From: JAAYCB01 sp012744395
GTDB taxonomy: Bacteria; Planctomycetota; Planctomycetia; Pirellulales; Thermoguttaceae
Reading direction: 5' to 3'
Assembly: GCA_028703175.1 (NCBI GenBank)
Contig: JAQVNJ010000016.1
Location: forward strand, 1-64,000
Length of the DNA: 64,000 nt
Part shown: piece by piece, positions 36,332 to 44,977 of the stretch
How positions within the stretch are numbered: the first letter of the stretch is position 1
Layout: the number at the start of each line of letters is the position of its first letter
The notes under the pieces: model-generated
Seen by the model: only the letters and a program-made list of their open reading frames with translations
Told to the model about the DNA's origin: nothing
The model's database searches: none
Program-made: the position numbers and the translations under genes

Positions 36332-39300
36332 ATGTCTGTGATGAACGGCTTGTTTCGGAACGGGGTGGCGGGGGGCGTCTGCCTGGCGCTGTGCTGGTTC
36401 CAGGCGACCTGGGGTTTTTGCGGGCAGGAGCCGGCTGGCGCGGCCGCGCGGCAGTACGCGGCGGCGGTTCGACTTCAGAACCTCGAGTCCTATGACCTGG
36501 CCGCGGAGGCGTGGGCCGCGTTTGTCAAGGATTTTCCTAACGACGCGCGTGCGGGGCACGCCATGTACTATCTCGGCGTGTGCCTGTACCAGCAGGGCGA
36601 ATACGCCGCGGCGCGCGACGCCCTGTCGCGATTGATCAAGGAGCGGCCGAAGTTCGAGTCGCTCGACTCGGCGTATCTGTATCTTGGAGTGTCCCAGTTC
36701 AACCTCGCGTCGCGCGAGCAGCCGGCCGGCTACCGCGAGGCGGAAGCGACGCTGAAGACCCTCGCCGACAAGTATCCCAACGGGGCGCATCGGCCCGACG
36801 CGCTGTTTTACCAAGGCGAGTGCGCCTACATGTTGGGCGAGAAGGATCGCGCCGAGAAGATTTACCAGCAGACCGTTGCGGCCTATCCCGACCACAAGCT
36901 GATGCCCGACATCCTGTACGCTCTGGGCGTGACGCAGGAGGAACTCGACAAGCCGGAGGAAGCGGGCAAGACGTACGATCAGTTTTTGCACAAGCACCGG
37001 GGGCACAGCCTGGCGGGCGAGGTCTTTTTGCGGCGCGGAAACACGCTTGCGGCGGTGGGCCGCTGGAACGACGCGGCGGGGTATTTTGCCGAGGCGGCGG
37101 CAACGGGATTCGCGATGGCGGATCTGGCCGCGTTCCGCCGCGCGGAGGCGCTTGCGCGAATGGAGCAGTTCGCCCGCGCCGCCGATCTCTACGCCTCGAT
37201 CGCCACCGACTTTCCCCAGTCGAAGCACGCATCCGCGGCCATGGTTGCGGCGGGCAAGAACTACTGCCTGGCGGGCAATCATGCCCGCACGGGCGAGGTC
37301 CTGGCCGGCGTGCTGCAAGCCGGAGGCGCGGCGGCCGTCGAGGCGGCCCATTGGGCGTCGCGGAGCCTGTTGGCGCTGGGCCAACCGGGGGAGGCCTTCC
37401 AGGTTGCCGAAGCGGGGCTGGCTGCCGCGGGGAGTTCCCCGTTTGCCGCGGCGTTGATGATGGACCAGGCCGACGCGCTTTACGAGCAGCCTTCGCGGCG
37501 CGGCGAATCGGTCGATCGCTATGCCCAGATTGCCGCCAAGCATCCCGAGGACGCCGTGGCTCCCGAGGCGCTTTACATGGCCGGTTTCGCGGCCCTCGAG
37601 GTGGGCCGCTACGAACTGGCGCGCGATCAGACGGCCAAGTTCCTCGCGGCCTATCAGGAGCATGGGCTTGCGCCGGACGTGACCTACGTGGCGGCGGAGG
37701 CCCGCCTCCAGCTGGGCGAGGCGAGCGAAAGCGAGCGGCTGTATCGCCGTTTGCTGGAGCAGCACGCCAATCACCCCGATCAGCAGCTGTGGCGGGTGCG
37801 CTGCGCCGCGGCTCTCCAGATGCAGAAAAAGCACGCCGAGGCGATCGAGTTCATCGCGCCGATCCTGGGCGAGATCCGCGACAAGAACCTGCTGGCGGAA
37901 GCAGAGACGATGGCCGGTCAGAGCGCGCTGGCGGCCGGGCAGTCTGACGCCGCGATCAAGCACCTGGAGGCTTCGCTGGCCGCCGCGCCGGCCTGGCGGG
38001 GCGCGGACCAGTCGCTGCTGCTGCTGGCGGAGGCGGAGCGGGGGCAGGGGAACGACGAGAAGGCGGCGGCGGCGCTGGAACGGCTCTTCGCCGAGTCTCC
38101 GAAGAGCAGCCTGCTGGACAAGGCCCACTACCGGTTCGGGGAGATCAAGTTCGCCAAGGGCGACTACGCCGCGGCGGAGCAGGAGTTTCGCTGGGTGCTG
38201 GAGCACGCGGAGGGCAGCCCGCTCGTGCCGCACGCCCTGCACCAATTGGCCTGCGCCCAGTTGAATGACAAGCGGCCGGCCGAAGCGGAGGCGACGGCCA
38301 GCCAGCTGTTGAGCCGCTTTGCGGACCACCCGAGCGGAGCGGAGGCGCGGTATTTCCGCGGCCTGGCGCGGCAGCAGATGGCGAAATACGCGCCGGCGGC
38401 CGAGGACCTGACGGCCGCGGTTGGGGGGCAACTGCCGGCGGCGTTGCGGCCCGACGCGCTGTATGTGCTGGGGTTGTGCCAGATCGGGCTGGAACAGAAC
38501 GCGGAGGCCGCCAAGACGCTCGCCGGGCTGCTCAGCGAGTCGCCCGACTACGCCGGCGCGGACAACGCCCGATACCAGCTGGCCTGGGCGCTGCTGCTGG
38601 CGGAGCGCCGCAAGGAGGCGATCGAGCAGTTCGCCCGGCTGGCCAAGGACTCGCCCGAGAGCCCGCTGGCGGCCGAGGCGCAGCACCATATCGGCGAGTA
38701 TTTCTACGACCGCAAGGAGTATGACAAGGCGGCGGTGGCGTATTACGAGGCGATGCAGGCGGCCGGGCAGACGCCCCTGGCGGAAAAGGCCGCCCACAAG
38801 CTGGGCTGGTCCTACTATCACAACCAGGCGTATGCGTCGGCGGAGGAGGCGTTCGCGTACCAGGCGGCGGCGTTTCCCTCCGGGTCGCTGAAGGCCGACG
38901 GGCTGCTGATGGTCGCCGAATCGCTTTACCAGCAGAAGAAGTATGCCGAGGCCCTGGCGGCCTACGGGCGCGTCGATGGTCTGACGAATGAGGACTTCCG
39001 GGCGATCTGGCTGCTCCATGCGGGGGAGTCGGCGGGGCAATTGAAGCGTTGGGAGGAGAGTCTTGCGTGGTTGAAGCGGGCGGCCGAAGAGTGCCCCGGG
39101 TCGCGCTACCTGCCCCAGGCGCTCTGCGAACAGGGCTGGGCCCGGCAGAACCTGGGCCAGTACGATGAGGCGATCGGGCTCTACGAGCAGGTGATCGCCA
39201 AGACGGGGAGCGAGACCGCGGCCAAGGCCCAGTACATGATCGGCGAGATCCAGTTCGAACGGAAGGAGCATGCCGAGGCCGTGAAGAGTTTCTTCAAGGT

Positions 39301-39481
39301 CGCCTACGGTTACAGCGTCGAACGCTGGCAGGCCGAGGCGACGTACGAAGCCGGGCGGTGTTTCGAGGTGCTGGGCAAGCGGACGCAAGCGGTGAAGATG
39401 TATCAAGAGCTGGTCGCGAAGTACCCGCAGGCGGAGACGGCGAAGGCCGCCAAGGAGCGGCTGGCGGAATTGAAACGATAG
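36332..39481 (+). CDS. Giant periplasmic tetratricopeptide-repeat protein
   Basis: A 1049-residue exported TPR protein. A signal peptide (GVAGGVCLALCWFQATWGFC) precedes about 25 TPR-like helical pairs, most with the pattern PDALYVLGLCQIGLEQNAEA or AHYRFGEIKFAKGDYAAAEQEF. Several repeats resemble YbgF/CpoB and BamD-type TPRs, the class that accompanies Tol-Pal. Low-complexity Ala/Glu-rich stretches are frequent. The ATG at 36332 follows GGAG; a TTG 27 bases upstream is in frame but unsupported. It is the first gene of an operon with exbB, exbD and a membrane/terpene-cyclase-fold protein, so it is probably a periplasmic partner in an energised envelope complex. Confidence 0.88.
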   Translation: MSVMNGLFRNGVAGGVCLALCWFQATWGFCGQEPAGAAARQYAAAVRLQNLESYDLAAEAWAAFVKDFPNDARAGHAMYYLGVCLYQQGEYAAARDALSRLIKERPKFESLDSAYLYLGVSQFNLASREQPAGYREAEATLKTLADKYPNGAHRPDALFYQGECAYMLGEKDRAEKIYQQTVAAYPDHKLMPDILYALGVTQEELDKPEEAGKTYDQFLHKHRGHSLAGEVFLRRGNTLAAVGRWNDAAGYFAEAAATGFAMADLAAFRRAEALARMEQFARAADLYASIATDFPQSKHASAAMVAAGKNYCLAGNHARTGEVLAGVLQAGGAAAVEAAHWASRSLLALGQPGEAFQVAEAGLAAAGSSPFAAALMMDQADALYEQPSRRGESVDRYAQIAAKHPEDAVAPEALYMAGFAALEVGRYELARDQTAKFLAAYQEHGLAPDVTYVAAEARLQLGEASESERLYRRLLEQHANHPDQQLWRVRCAAALQMQKKHAEAIEFIAPILGEIRDKNLLAEAETMAGQSALAAGQSDAAIKHLEASLAAAPAWRGADQSLLLLAEAERGQGNDEKAAAALERLFAESPKSSLLDKAHYRFGEIKFAKGDYAAAEQEFRWVLEHAEGSPLVPHALHQLACAQLNDKRPAEAEATASQLLSRFADHPSGAEARYFRGLARQQMAKYAPAAEDLTAAVGGQLPAALRPDALYVLGLCQIGLEQNAEAAKTLAGLLSESPDYAGADNARYQLAWALLLAERRKEAIEQFARLAKDSPESPLAAEAQHHIGEYFYDRKEYDKAAVAYYEAMQAAGQTPLAEKAAHKLGWSYYHNQAYASAEEAFAYQAAAFPSGSLKADGLLMVAESLYQQKKYAEALAAYGRVDGLTNEDFRAIWLLHAGESAGQLKRWEESLAWLKRAAEECPGSRYLPQALCEQGWARQNLGQYDEAIGLYEQVIAKTGSETAAKAQYMIGEIQFERKEHAEAVKSFFKVAYGYSVERWQAEATYEAGRCFEVLGKRTQAVKMYQELVAKYPQAETAKAAKERLAELKR

Positions 39482-39515
39482 CGTTGCGTGGCAAGTCGAT
39501 ACTTTCGGGGTTTGA

Positions 39516-40526
39516 ATGATCATGTCTCCAGCAGCAAACCTAGGGCTGCGGCGATCGGCATTGGCCGCCGCGTGGATCGTTGCCGTCTGGCAAGCGGCGG
39601 CACTCGGGGCAGAGGACGCGCCGCCCGGCCAGGCGGCGGGCGGTCTGGGGGCCGGCGGAGAGACCGTGACGGCGCCCGCGGAACCGGTCGACGCGGAATT
39701 GCTCGCGGAGAAGGCATTGGAGAGCGAAGAGGCGGAGGAGGATTCGGGCGGCTTGCCGGGGGGCGGCCAGCTCGACTTGCCGCGAATCGACCTCTGGGAC
39801 TTGACCAAGCGCGGCGGTTTCCTGATGGTCCCGCTCGGGCTGGTGTCGCTGCTGGTGGTGACGTTCGGACTGGAGCGGATGATCGCCTTGCGGCGCGGCA
39901 AGGTCTTGCCGCCCGTGCTGTTCGACGGGCTGCGGCGGCTGGCGGGGCAGAAGGGAGGGCTGGATCCGCGGCGGGCGTACGCGCTCTGCAACAAGTATCC
40001 CTCCTCGGCGTCGCGCGTCCTGCGGGCGATGCTCGTGCGGCTGGGCCGCCCCCACGGCGAGGTGGAACAGGCGCACCGCGACGCGAACGAGCGGGAGGCG
40101 GGGAGGCTCTATGCCAACGTCCGCTGGCTGACCCTGGCCGTGGGCATCGCGCCGCTGCTGGGACTGCTGGGCACGGTCGGCGGCATGATCCAGGCGTTTT
40201 TCGAGACCGTTCACTTGCAGCCCGGCGCGAACCGCGCCGACTACCTCGCCGAGGGAATCTACAAGGCCCTGGTGACGACGTTTGCCGGGCTGTCGATTGC
40301 GATCCCCGCCGCGCTGCTGGCGCACATGTTCGAAGGGCGGATCCAGCGGCTGTTCCGCGAGCTCGATGAGTTCATCCTGACGCTGTTGCCCCAACTGGAG
40401 CGATTCGAGGGGCGGCTGCGGGGCAACCACGAGACGATCGACGTCGCGGAGTACCCGCGCAATCCGATCGCGCGCGAAGCGGTGGAGCCGGCGCGCCGTT
40501 CGCCGGACCCGGTCAAGAAGCCATAG
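39516..40526 (+). CDS. exbB: MotA/TolQ/ExbB-family proton channel
   Basis: A 336-residue inner-membrane protein with a signal-like N-terminus (residues 12-32) and an acidic periplasmic segment, then three helices. TM1 is GGFLMVPLGLVSLLVVTFGLE, TM2 is WLTLAVGIAPLLGLLGTVGGMI and TM3 ALVTTFAGLSIAIPAALLAHMF. The LGLLGTVGGM and TTFAGLSIAIP motifs define TolQ/ExbB, the pentameric channel that couples proton flow to work on an outer-membrane partner. The start at 39516 has MIMSPAANL; an alternative ATG lies at 39522. It lies 34 bases after the TPR gene and 18 bases before exbD in a four-gene operon. Whether it is TolQ- or ExbB-like functionally is not resolved. Confidence 0.9.
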   Translation: MIMSPAANLGLRRSALAAAWIVAVWQAAALGAEDAPPGQAAGGLGAGGETVTAPAEPVDAELLAEKALESEEAEEDSGGLPGGGQLDLPRIDLWDLTKRGGFLMVPLGLVSLLVVTFGLERMIALRRGKVLPPVLFDGLRRLAGQKGGLDPRRAYALCNKYPSSASRVLRAMLVRLGRPHGEVEQAHRDANEREAGRLYANVRWLTLAVGIAPLLGLLGTVGGMIQAFFETVHLQPGANRADYLAEGIYKALVTTFAGLSIAIPAALLAHMFEGRIQRLFRELDEFILTLLPQLERFEGRLRGNHETIDVAEYPRNPIAREAVEPARRSPDPVKKP

Positions 40527-40544
40527 CCGCCCGAGGAGCCCGCC

Positions 40545-40964
40545 ATGGCAGTCAATCTCAATAAAGGCCAAGCGCTGGCCAACCTGACGCTCACGCCGCT
40601 GATCGACGTCGTGTTTCTGTTGCTGATCTTCTTTCTCGTGGCCACGAAGTTCGCCGATGAAGAGCGCGAGATGAATGTGCTGCTCCCGGATGCCAGCGAG
40701 GCCCAGCCGCGGACCAGCAAACCGCGGGAGACGATCGTCAACATCGACCAGAACGGCCAGTATTTCGTATCGGGGCAGAAGTTGTCGCTGGCGGAACTCG
40801 AGCGGGCGCTCAACGCGGTCCGCGTCAATAATCCCGGCCGGGCCTCGGTGATTCTCCGGGCGGACCGCCGGGGCCGGGTCGAGTTTCTGGTTGCGGCCAT
40901 GAACGCCTGCAACAAGGCCAAGATTCACGACTACCGGATCACGACGCGAAAGGAAAGCGGATAA
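40545..40964 (+). CDS. exbD: ExbD/TolR-family protein
   Basis: A 139-residue single-span protein. The transmembrane segment contains the essential aspartate in LTPLIDVVFLLLIFFLVATKF-like sequence (Asp21) and a periplasmic domain (VNIDQNGQYFVSGQ, VILRADRRGRVEFLVAAMNA) of the usual ExbD/TolR fold. Length is normal. It forms the stator complex with the preceding ExbB-type channel and transmits force to a periplasmic partner. The start at 40545 follows GAGGAG, and the gene ends 18 bases before the fourth operon member. Confidence 0.93.
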   Translation: MAVNLNKGQALANLTLTPLIDVVFLLLIFFLVATKFADEEREMNVLLPDASEAQPRTSKPRETIVNIDQNGQYFVSGQKLSLAELERALNAVRVNNPGRASVILRADRRGRVEFLVAAMNACNKAKIHDYRITTRKESG

Positions 40965-40982
40965 CCCCTCCGCGCTGGGAAG

Positions 40983-43900
40983 ATGACACGGCAGACCCTC
41001 GACCACCCGCTGCCCAACATTCGGCCGCCCGGCGACTTCGACGAGCAGCTCTGGCCGATCCAGTTGATCGTCTTGACCGTGGCCGGCGCGGCTGCCGGGC
41101 TGGTTGCGGCGACGAGCGAATTTCCCGACCCGGCGATGCTCGATTTCACGGATCGGGCGGTGATCCAGACGGGCTGGGGCCGGTTGGCGGCCGTCGTCCT
41201 GGCCTATCTGGCGGCGACCCTGTCGATCCTCCTGCTCCAGCGCTGGGTGGCGCGCCGCGTGTTGTTTTGCCTGCTGGTGGGGATGATCCTCCATCTCGGG
41301 TTGGGGCTCATCCTGCGGGACCAGTATCTGGAGGCGATCGCCGAGCGGATCGAAGAGGCGCGGAAGATGTTCGATGAGGGGGACGACCTGGTCGTCGTTC
41401 CCGACTACCACATTTGGCAGATTGTGCCCCGTGAGGAGCCGCTGAGTTTTGCCCAGCCGGTCGAAGTCGAGCCGCCGCGGGAGAGCCAGCCGACGGCGAT
41501 CGAGAAGGTGCTCGTGGAACACGAGATTGCGCCCGAACGGCCATTGCCGGTCCCGCTGCTGGCAGAGCAGCCTCCGGCGCCGATCCAGCCCGACAAAGCC
41601 GATCTGGCGGTTCCGCACCGGGGCGAGAGTCCGAGCGGGATCCAGATCAGCCGGCAAGCGAAGCCCGACCGGTTGGAGGCAAGGGAGACGCTGCCCCAGC
41701 CGGCCTCTCCCGCCACGCCCGAAGATCCGGCGGTGGTTCTGTCGCCGAACGCGGCCGCGTCCCAGCAGCGAACCGAGCAGTCTCTGGGCCCGGCTCGGGC
41801 GGGCGAGACGCTGGGCCGTGCGTTGGCTTCCGTCTTGCCAAGCCCGGCACTCCCGGTCCAGAGAGGCCGCGAGGAGACGGCAATTCCGGTCCGGGCGGCC
41901 GCCGGACCGGCCGGCCCGCCGGTGACGCGGAGCCGCCGGGTCGATCGGCTCGATGCCGCCGCGGCCCCGGCAGTGGTCGAACCGCCCGACACCGCGGCTG
42001 ATCCCGAGGCGGCGATCGACGTGGAGCAGGCCCGTTCCCGCCTGCGCCGCGCGCCCGGGCGATTCGTGGCGAGCTTGCCTGGAGCGGCGTCCGCGCCGCA
42101 GTCACCGGCGGCGATGCCGCTCCCGCCGGCAGGCGTTGGGGGCCTGGGCCGGGCGCGGGCGAACCTGGGCGAGCGGCCATCCGCGGAAGATCACGGAGCG
42201 GGCAATCCGCTCTCGCGGTCGCCGCGCGGACCGCGGATTGCCGGCGACGAGACCGCCAGGCTGGCTCAAGTCGCATCAACCGGCGCGGACGTCGGAAACG
42301 AGCCCGACACGGCGATCGAGGCCTCCGCGACCGGGCCGACACGGAGGCTTGCCGGCGCGACGACCGATCTGACGATCGGCCGGTCGTCGCTGTCTCCCCC
42401 GGCCGGCAGTCTCTGGGAGTCGCGCGTAGCGACGGCCGTGCCCAGCCGCGCCGCCGCGGCGGATCGAACGGAACCTGCCGATTCCGGCGGCGGGGGCCGC
42501 GAACCGCTGGCTCGGACGCCGCGGACCGGGAGTCTTGGCGGGGAGATTGCGGGTATGCCGGCGGAAGCAGCAGACCAGAGCGGAGCGCCCCGTGGCGGGC
42601 AGGCCGGGGCGCCGCCGGGCGCGGTTGCCGCGGAAGATGGCGGGGCGACGGGCGGAGAGGCCCGTCCTGCGCGAGTGGCGGGCGGGGAGGCCCGTCCCAC
42701 GGGGGTTGCGCGGCGCCAGGCGGGACCCGCCGTGCTGGCCGGACCGGTGGCCGGGCCGGGCGGTCTGAGCGAGCCGCCTTCGCCCCTGTTGGGCGTCCCC
42801 AGCCGCCGTGCCCGGCCCGAGAGCATCGTGGTCCACACCAGCCCGGGGCGCTTCATGCTCGATCGGACCGCGCCGCCGATGGGGAGCAGCGCAGGGAAGC
42901 CGCCGGCCTTGCCGTTCCAGCAGCGTTTTCCGGGCAAGCGCGGCGAAGTGGCCAAGGCCCACGGCGCGACGGAGAGCTCCGACCGCGCTGTCGAACAAGG
43001 ATTGCACTTCCTTGCCCGCTGCCAGTTCCCCGACGGGCGCTGGGCCCTCGATCGGCTGCCGCCGGGAGTCGTGCCCCCGACGGTTGACGCCGGATTGGGC
43101 CAGATGAATTCCGACACGGCCGCGACCGGCCTGGCCCTGCTGGCGTTTCTCGGCAAGGGATACACCCATATTGACGACAAGTATCGGAACCAGGTCGGCG
43201 CCGGCCTCCGCTGGCTGATTGCCAACCAACAGGCGGATGGGCAGCTGTTCAGCGATCAAACGGACCAGACCGTTTACGCCCAGTTCTATGGCAACGGCAT
43301 TGCCACGATTGCGCTGAGCGAAGCCTATGGAATGACCTGGGACGAAGACCTGCACGAGCCGCTGAAGAGGGCAATCGGCTTCATTCTCGCCGCGCAGCAT
43401 CCCCAACGCGGCGGCTGGCGGTATCTTGCCGGCGTCGAGTCCGACACGTCCGTCTCCGGCTGGAAGTTGATGGCCTTGAAGAGCGCCCAGATGGCGGGTC
43501 TGGAGGTTCCCCAGGGGTCGTTGGAAAAGGTGTCCGGATGGCTCGACCTGGCCCAGGGCCGCTCGGGCGCCGAGTATCGCTACAACCCCTACGCGCTCGA
43601 TACGGACGCCCAGCGGCAGGGGCGGGTCCCGAACCTGGCGATGACCGCCGAGGGGCTGTTGATGCGACTCTACCTCGGCCGCCACCGGACGCATCCGGAG
43701 ATGATCGCCGGCGCCAACATCTTGCAGCGGAGTCTTCCGCCGCGGCCGGAGGAGACGCGCGCCGCCCGCGACGTCTACTACCTCTACTACGCGACGCAAG
43801 TGATGTTCCAGATGCAGGGCGATTACTGGAAGGCGTGGAACGACCGGCTGCGCCCCCTGCTGGAAGCCACGCAGGTTCAGAGCGGGCCGCTGATCGGGAG

Positions 43901-44093
43901 CTGGAACCCGGACGTTCCCGTGGCGGATCGCTGGGGCCATGCCGGTGGGCGGCACTATGTCACCGCGATGGGCCTGCTGATGCTCGAAGTCTACTATCGC
44001 CACCTGCCGCTGTTTCGCGAACTCGACAAGCAGCCGTCGCCCGCCGCGGAGCAGTCGCCGCCGGACCCGCTTAAGGGGGCGGTGGAGCGGTAA
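40983..44093 (+). CDS. Membrane protein with Pro-rich linker and squalene-cyclase-fold C-terminal domain
   Basis: A 1036-residue protein. Three transmembrane helices occupy residues 20-110 (QLIVLTVAGAAAGLVAAT; VLAYLAATLSILLLQ; VLFCLLVGMILHLGLGLI). A TonB-like Pro/Glu-rich stretch (VEVEPPRESQ) leads into about 500 residues of Ala/Gly/Pro/Arg-rich disordered sequence. The final 380 residues form an alpha/alpha barrel related to terpene cyclases/prenyltransferases (GLHFLARCQFPDGRWAL, SDTAATGLALLAFLG, LRWLIANQQADGQ, SDTSVSGWKLMALKSAQ). The acid motif DxDD of squalene-hopene cyclase is not visible, so cyclase activity is unlikely. It is the last gene of the TPR-ExbB-ExbD operon and could be the force-transmitting element replacing TonB. 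Its 3' end overlaps the convergent gene. Confidence 0.85.
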   Translation: MTRQTLDHPLPNIRPPGDFDEQLWPIQLIVLTVAGAAAGLVAATSEFPDPAMLDFTDRAVIQTGWGRLAAVVLAYLAATLSILLLQRWVARRVLFCLLVGMILHLGLGLILRDQYLEAIAERIEEARKMFDEGDDLVVVPDYHIWQIVPREEPLSFAQPVEVEPPRESQPTAIEKVLVEHEIAPERPLPVPLLAEQPPAPIQPDKADLAVPHRGESPSGIQISRQAKPDRLEARETLPQPASPATPEDPAVVLSPNAAASQQRTEQSLGPARAGETLGRALASVLPSPALPVQRGREETAIPVRAAAGPAGPPVTRSRRVDRLDAAAAPAVVEPPDTAADPEAAIDVEQARSRLRRAPGRFVASLPGAASAPQSPAAMPLPPAGVGGLGRARANLGERPSAEDHGAGNPLSRSPRGPRIAGDETARLAQVASTGADVGNEPDTAIEASATGPTRRLAGATTDLTIGRSSLSPPAGSLWESRVATAVPSRAAAADRTEPADSGGGGREPLARTPRTGSLGGEIAGMPAEAADQSGAPRGGQAGAPPGAVAAEDGGATGGEARPARVAGGEARPTGVARRQAGPAVLAGPVAGPGGLSEPPSPLLGVPSRRARPESIVVHTSPGRFMLDRTAPPMGSSAGKPPALPFQQRFPGKRGEVAKAHGATESSDRAVEQGLHFLARCQFPDGRWALDRLPPGVVPPTVDAGLGQMNSDTAATGLALLAFLGKGYTHIDDKYRNQVGAGLRWLIANQQADGQLFSDQTDQTVYAQFYGNGIATIALSEAYGMTWDEDLHEPLKRAIGFILAAQHPQRGGWRYLAGVESDTSVSGWKLMALKSAQMAGLEVPQGSLEKVSGWLDLAQGRSGAEYRYNPYALDTDAQRQGRVPNLAMTAEGLLMRLYLGRHRTHPEMIAGANILQRSLPPRPEETRAARDVYYLYYATQVMFQMQGDYWKAWNDRLRPLLEATQVQSGPLIGSWNPDVPVADRWGHAGGRHYVTAMGLLMLEVYYRHLPLFRELDKQPSPAAEQSPPDPLKGAVER

Positions 44094-44961
44094 GCTGGCG
44101 GATGATCGACTGGAGGAGGCCGGCCAGCCGGTCCGAGGCGAGCAGGGCGTTCTCCTTCAGCTGGAGCATGTCCTTGACGCTCGCGGGGCGGTTCAGCACC
44201 GCGCCGAAGACCGCGCCGAGCTTCCGCACCGGCGTCTGCTGGCGCGCCAGCTGCTCCAGGTCGTCGGGGAGTTGGTCGCCGACGGCGTCGCTGATGATCC
44301 GGGCCGCGATCAGCGGCAGGTTCCGGCGCCGGCAGACTTCCGCCACGGCGAACGTCTCCATGTCAACGGCCAGGGCGGCCGACTCCTCGCCAAGTTTTCG
44401 TTTCTCGTCCGGGAGGCGGATGATGCGGTCGGCCGTGCAAAGCCCGCCGACATGGACGTTGGGGCAGCCGGGCAGGTTGGCCGGATCAATCGGGAGGTGG
44501 ATGGCGATCCGGGCGCCGTCGGGGCGGATCACCGAGTCGGCCAGGAGCAGGTCGTGGCGTTTGACGTCTTCGTTGAGGGCGCCGGCGAAGCCGGCCGAGA
44601 TGAGCCAGTCGGGTTGATGGGCGGCGATCAGCGTTTCAGCGGCGCGGGCGGCCGCCGCGGCGCCCGGCCCCGACTCCGCCAGAACGATGCGGCGCGATCC
44701 GGCCAGGCCGCGGCGGAGGGTGAACAGGGGGCCGCGGACCGTGACCACTTCGGAAAGCAGGTCTTCCAACCCTCCCGCCTCGATCCTCAGGGCGAATACC
44801 ACCCCGACATCCGACTTCCGCCGCTCGGGCTCGGTGCTGTCGCGCTCGGCCTCCTCGACGGCGGAGGCAACCGAATCGCGCGCGGCCTGGACGATCGTCT
44901 GGTGGACCTTTTCTTGGGCCAAAGAGCCCAACCACTGGCGAACGATATGTCGCAGGACCAT
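44071..44961 (-). CDS. hpnG: HpnG-like nucleoside phosphorylase/nucleosidase
   Basis: A 296-residue MTA/SAH-nucleosidase-fold protein. After a 55-residue charged leader the fold begins GVVFALRIEAGGLEDLLS. Further motifs are ESGPGAAAAARAAETLIA, LISAGFAGAL and VDMETFAVAEVCRRR, which contains the conserved Met-Glu of the family. In hopanoid biosynthesis HpnG is the phosphorylase that removes adenine from adenosylhopane made by HpnH. Position directly after hpnH on the same strand (16-base gap) supports this name. The extra N-terminus is longer than usual. The gene's 3' end overlaps the convergent operon gene by 23 bases. An MTA/SAH nucleosidase of general metabolism is the alternative. Confidence 0.78.
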   Translation of the reverse strand: MVLRHIVRQWLGSLAQEKVHQTIVQAARDSVASAVEEAERDSTEPERRKSDVGVVFALRIEAGGLEDLLSEVVTVRGPLFTLRRGLAGSRRIVLAESGPGAAAAARAAETLIAAHQPDWLISAGFAGALNEDVKRHDLLLADSVIRPDGARIAIHLPIDPANLPGCPNVHVGGLCTADRIIRLPDEKRKLGEESAALAVDMETFAVAEVCRRRNLPLIAARIISDAVGDQLPDDLEQLARQQTPVRKLGAVFGAVLNRPASVKDMLQLKENALLASDRLAGLLQSIIRQLTAPPPP

Positions 44962-44977
44962 CGGGGCACGGAACCGA

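Noticed and set aside
36059..39994. Very long minus-strand open frame opposite the TPR gene
   Set aside because: It mirrors codon bias of a high-GC gene; its product is Arg/Leu/Gln-rich with no motifs, whereas the plus strand shows clear TPR repeats and a signal peptide.
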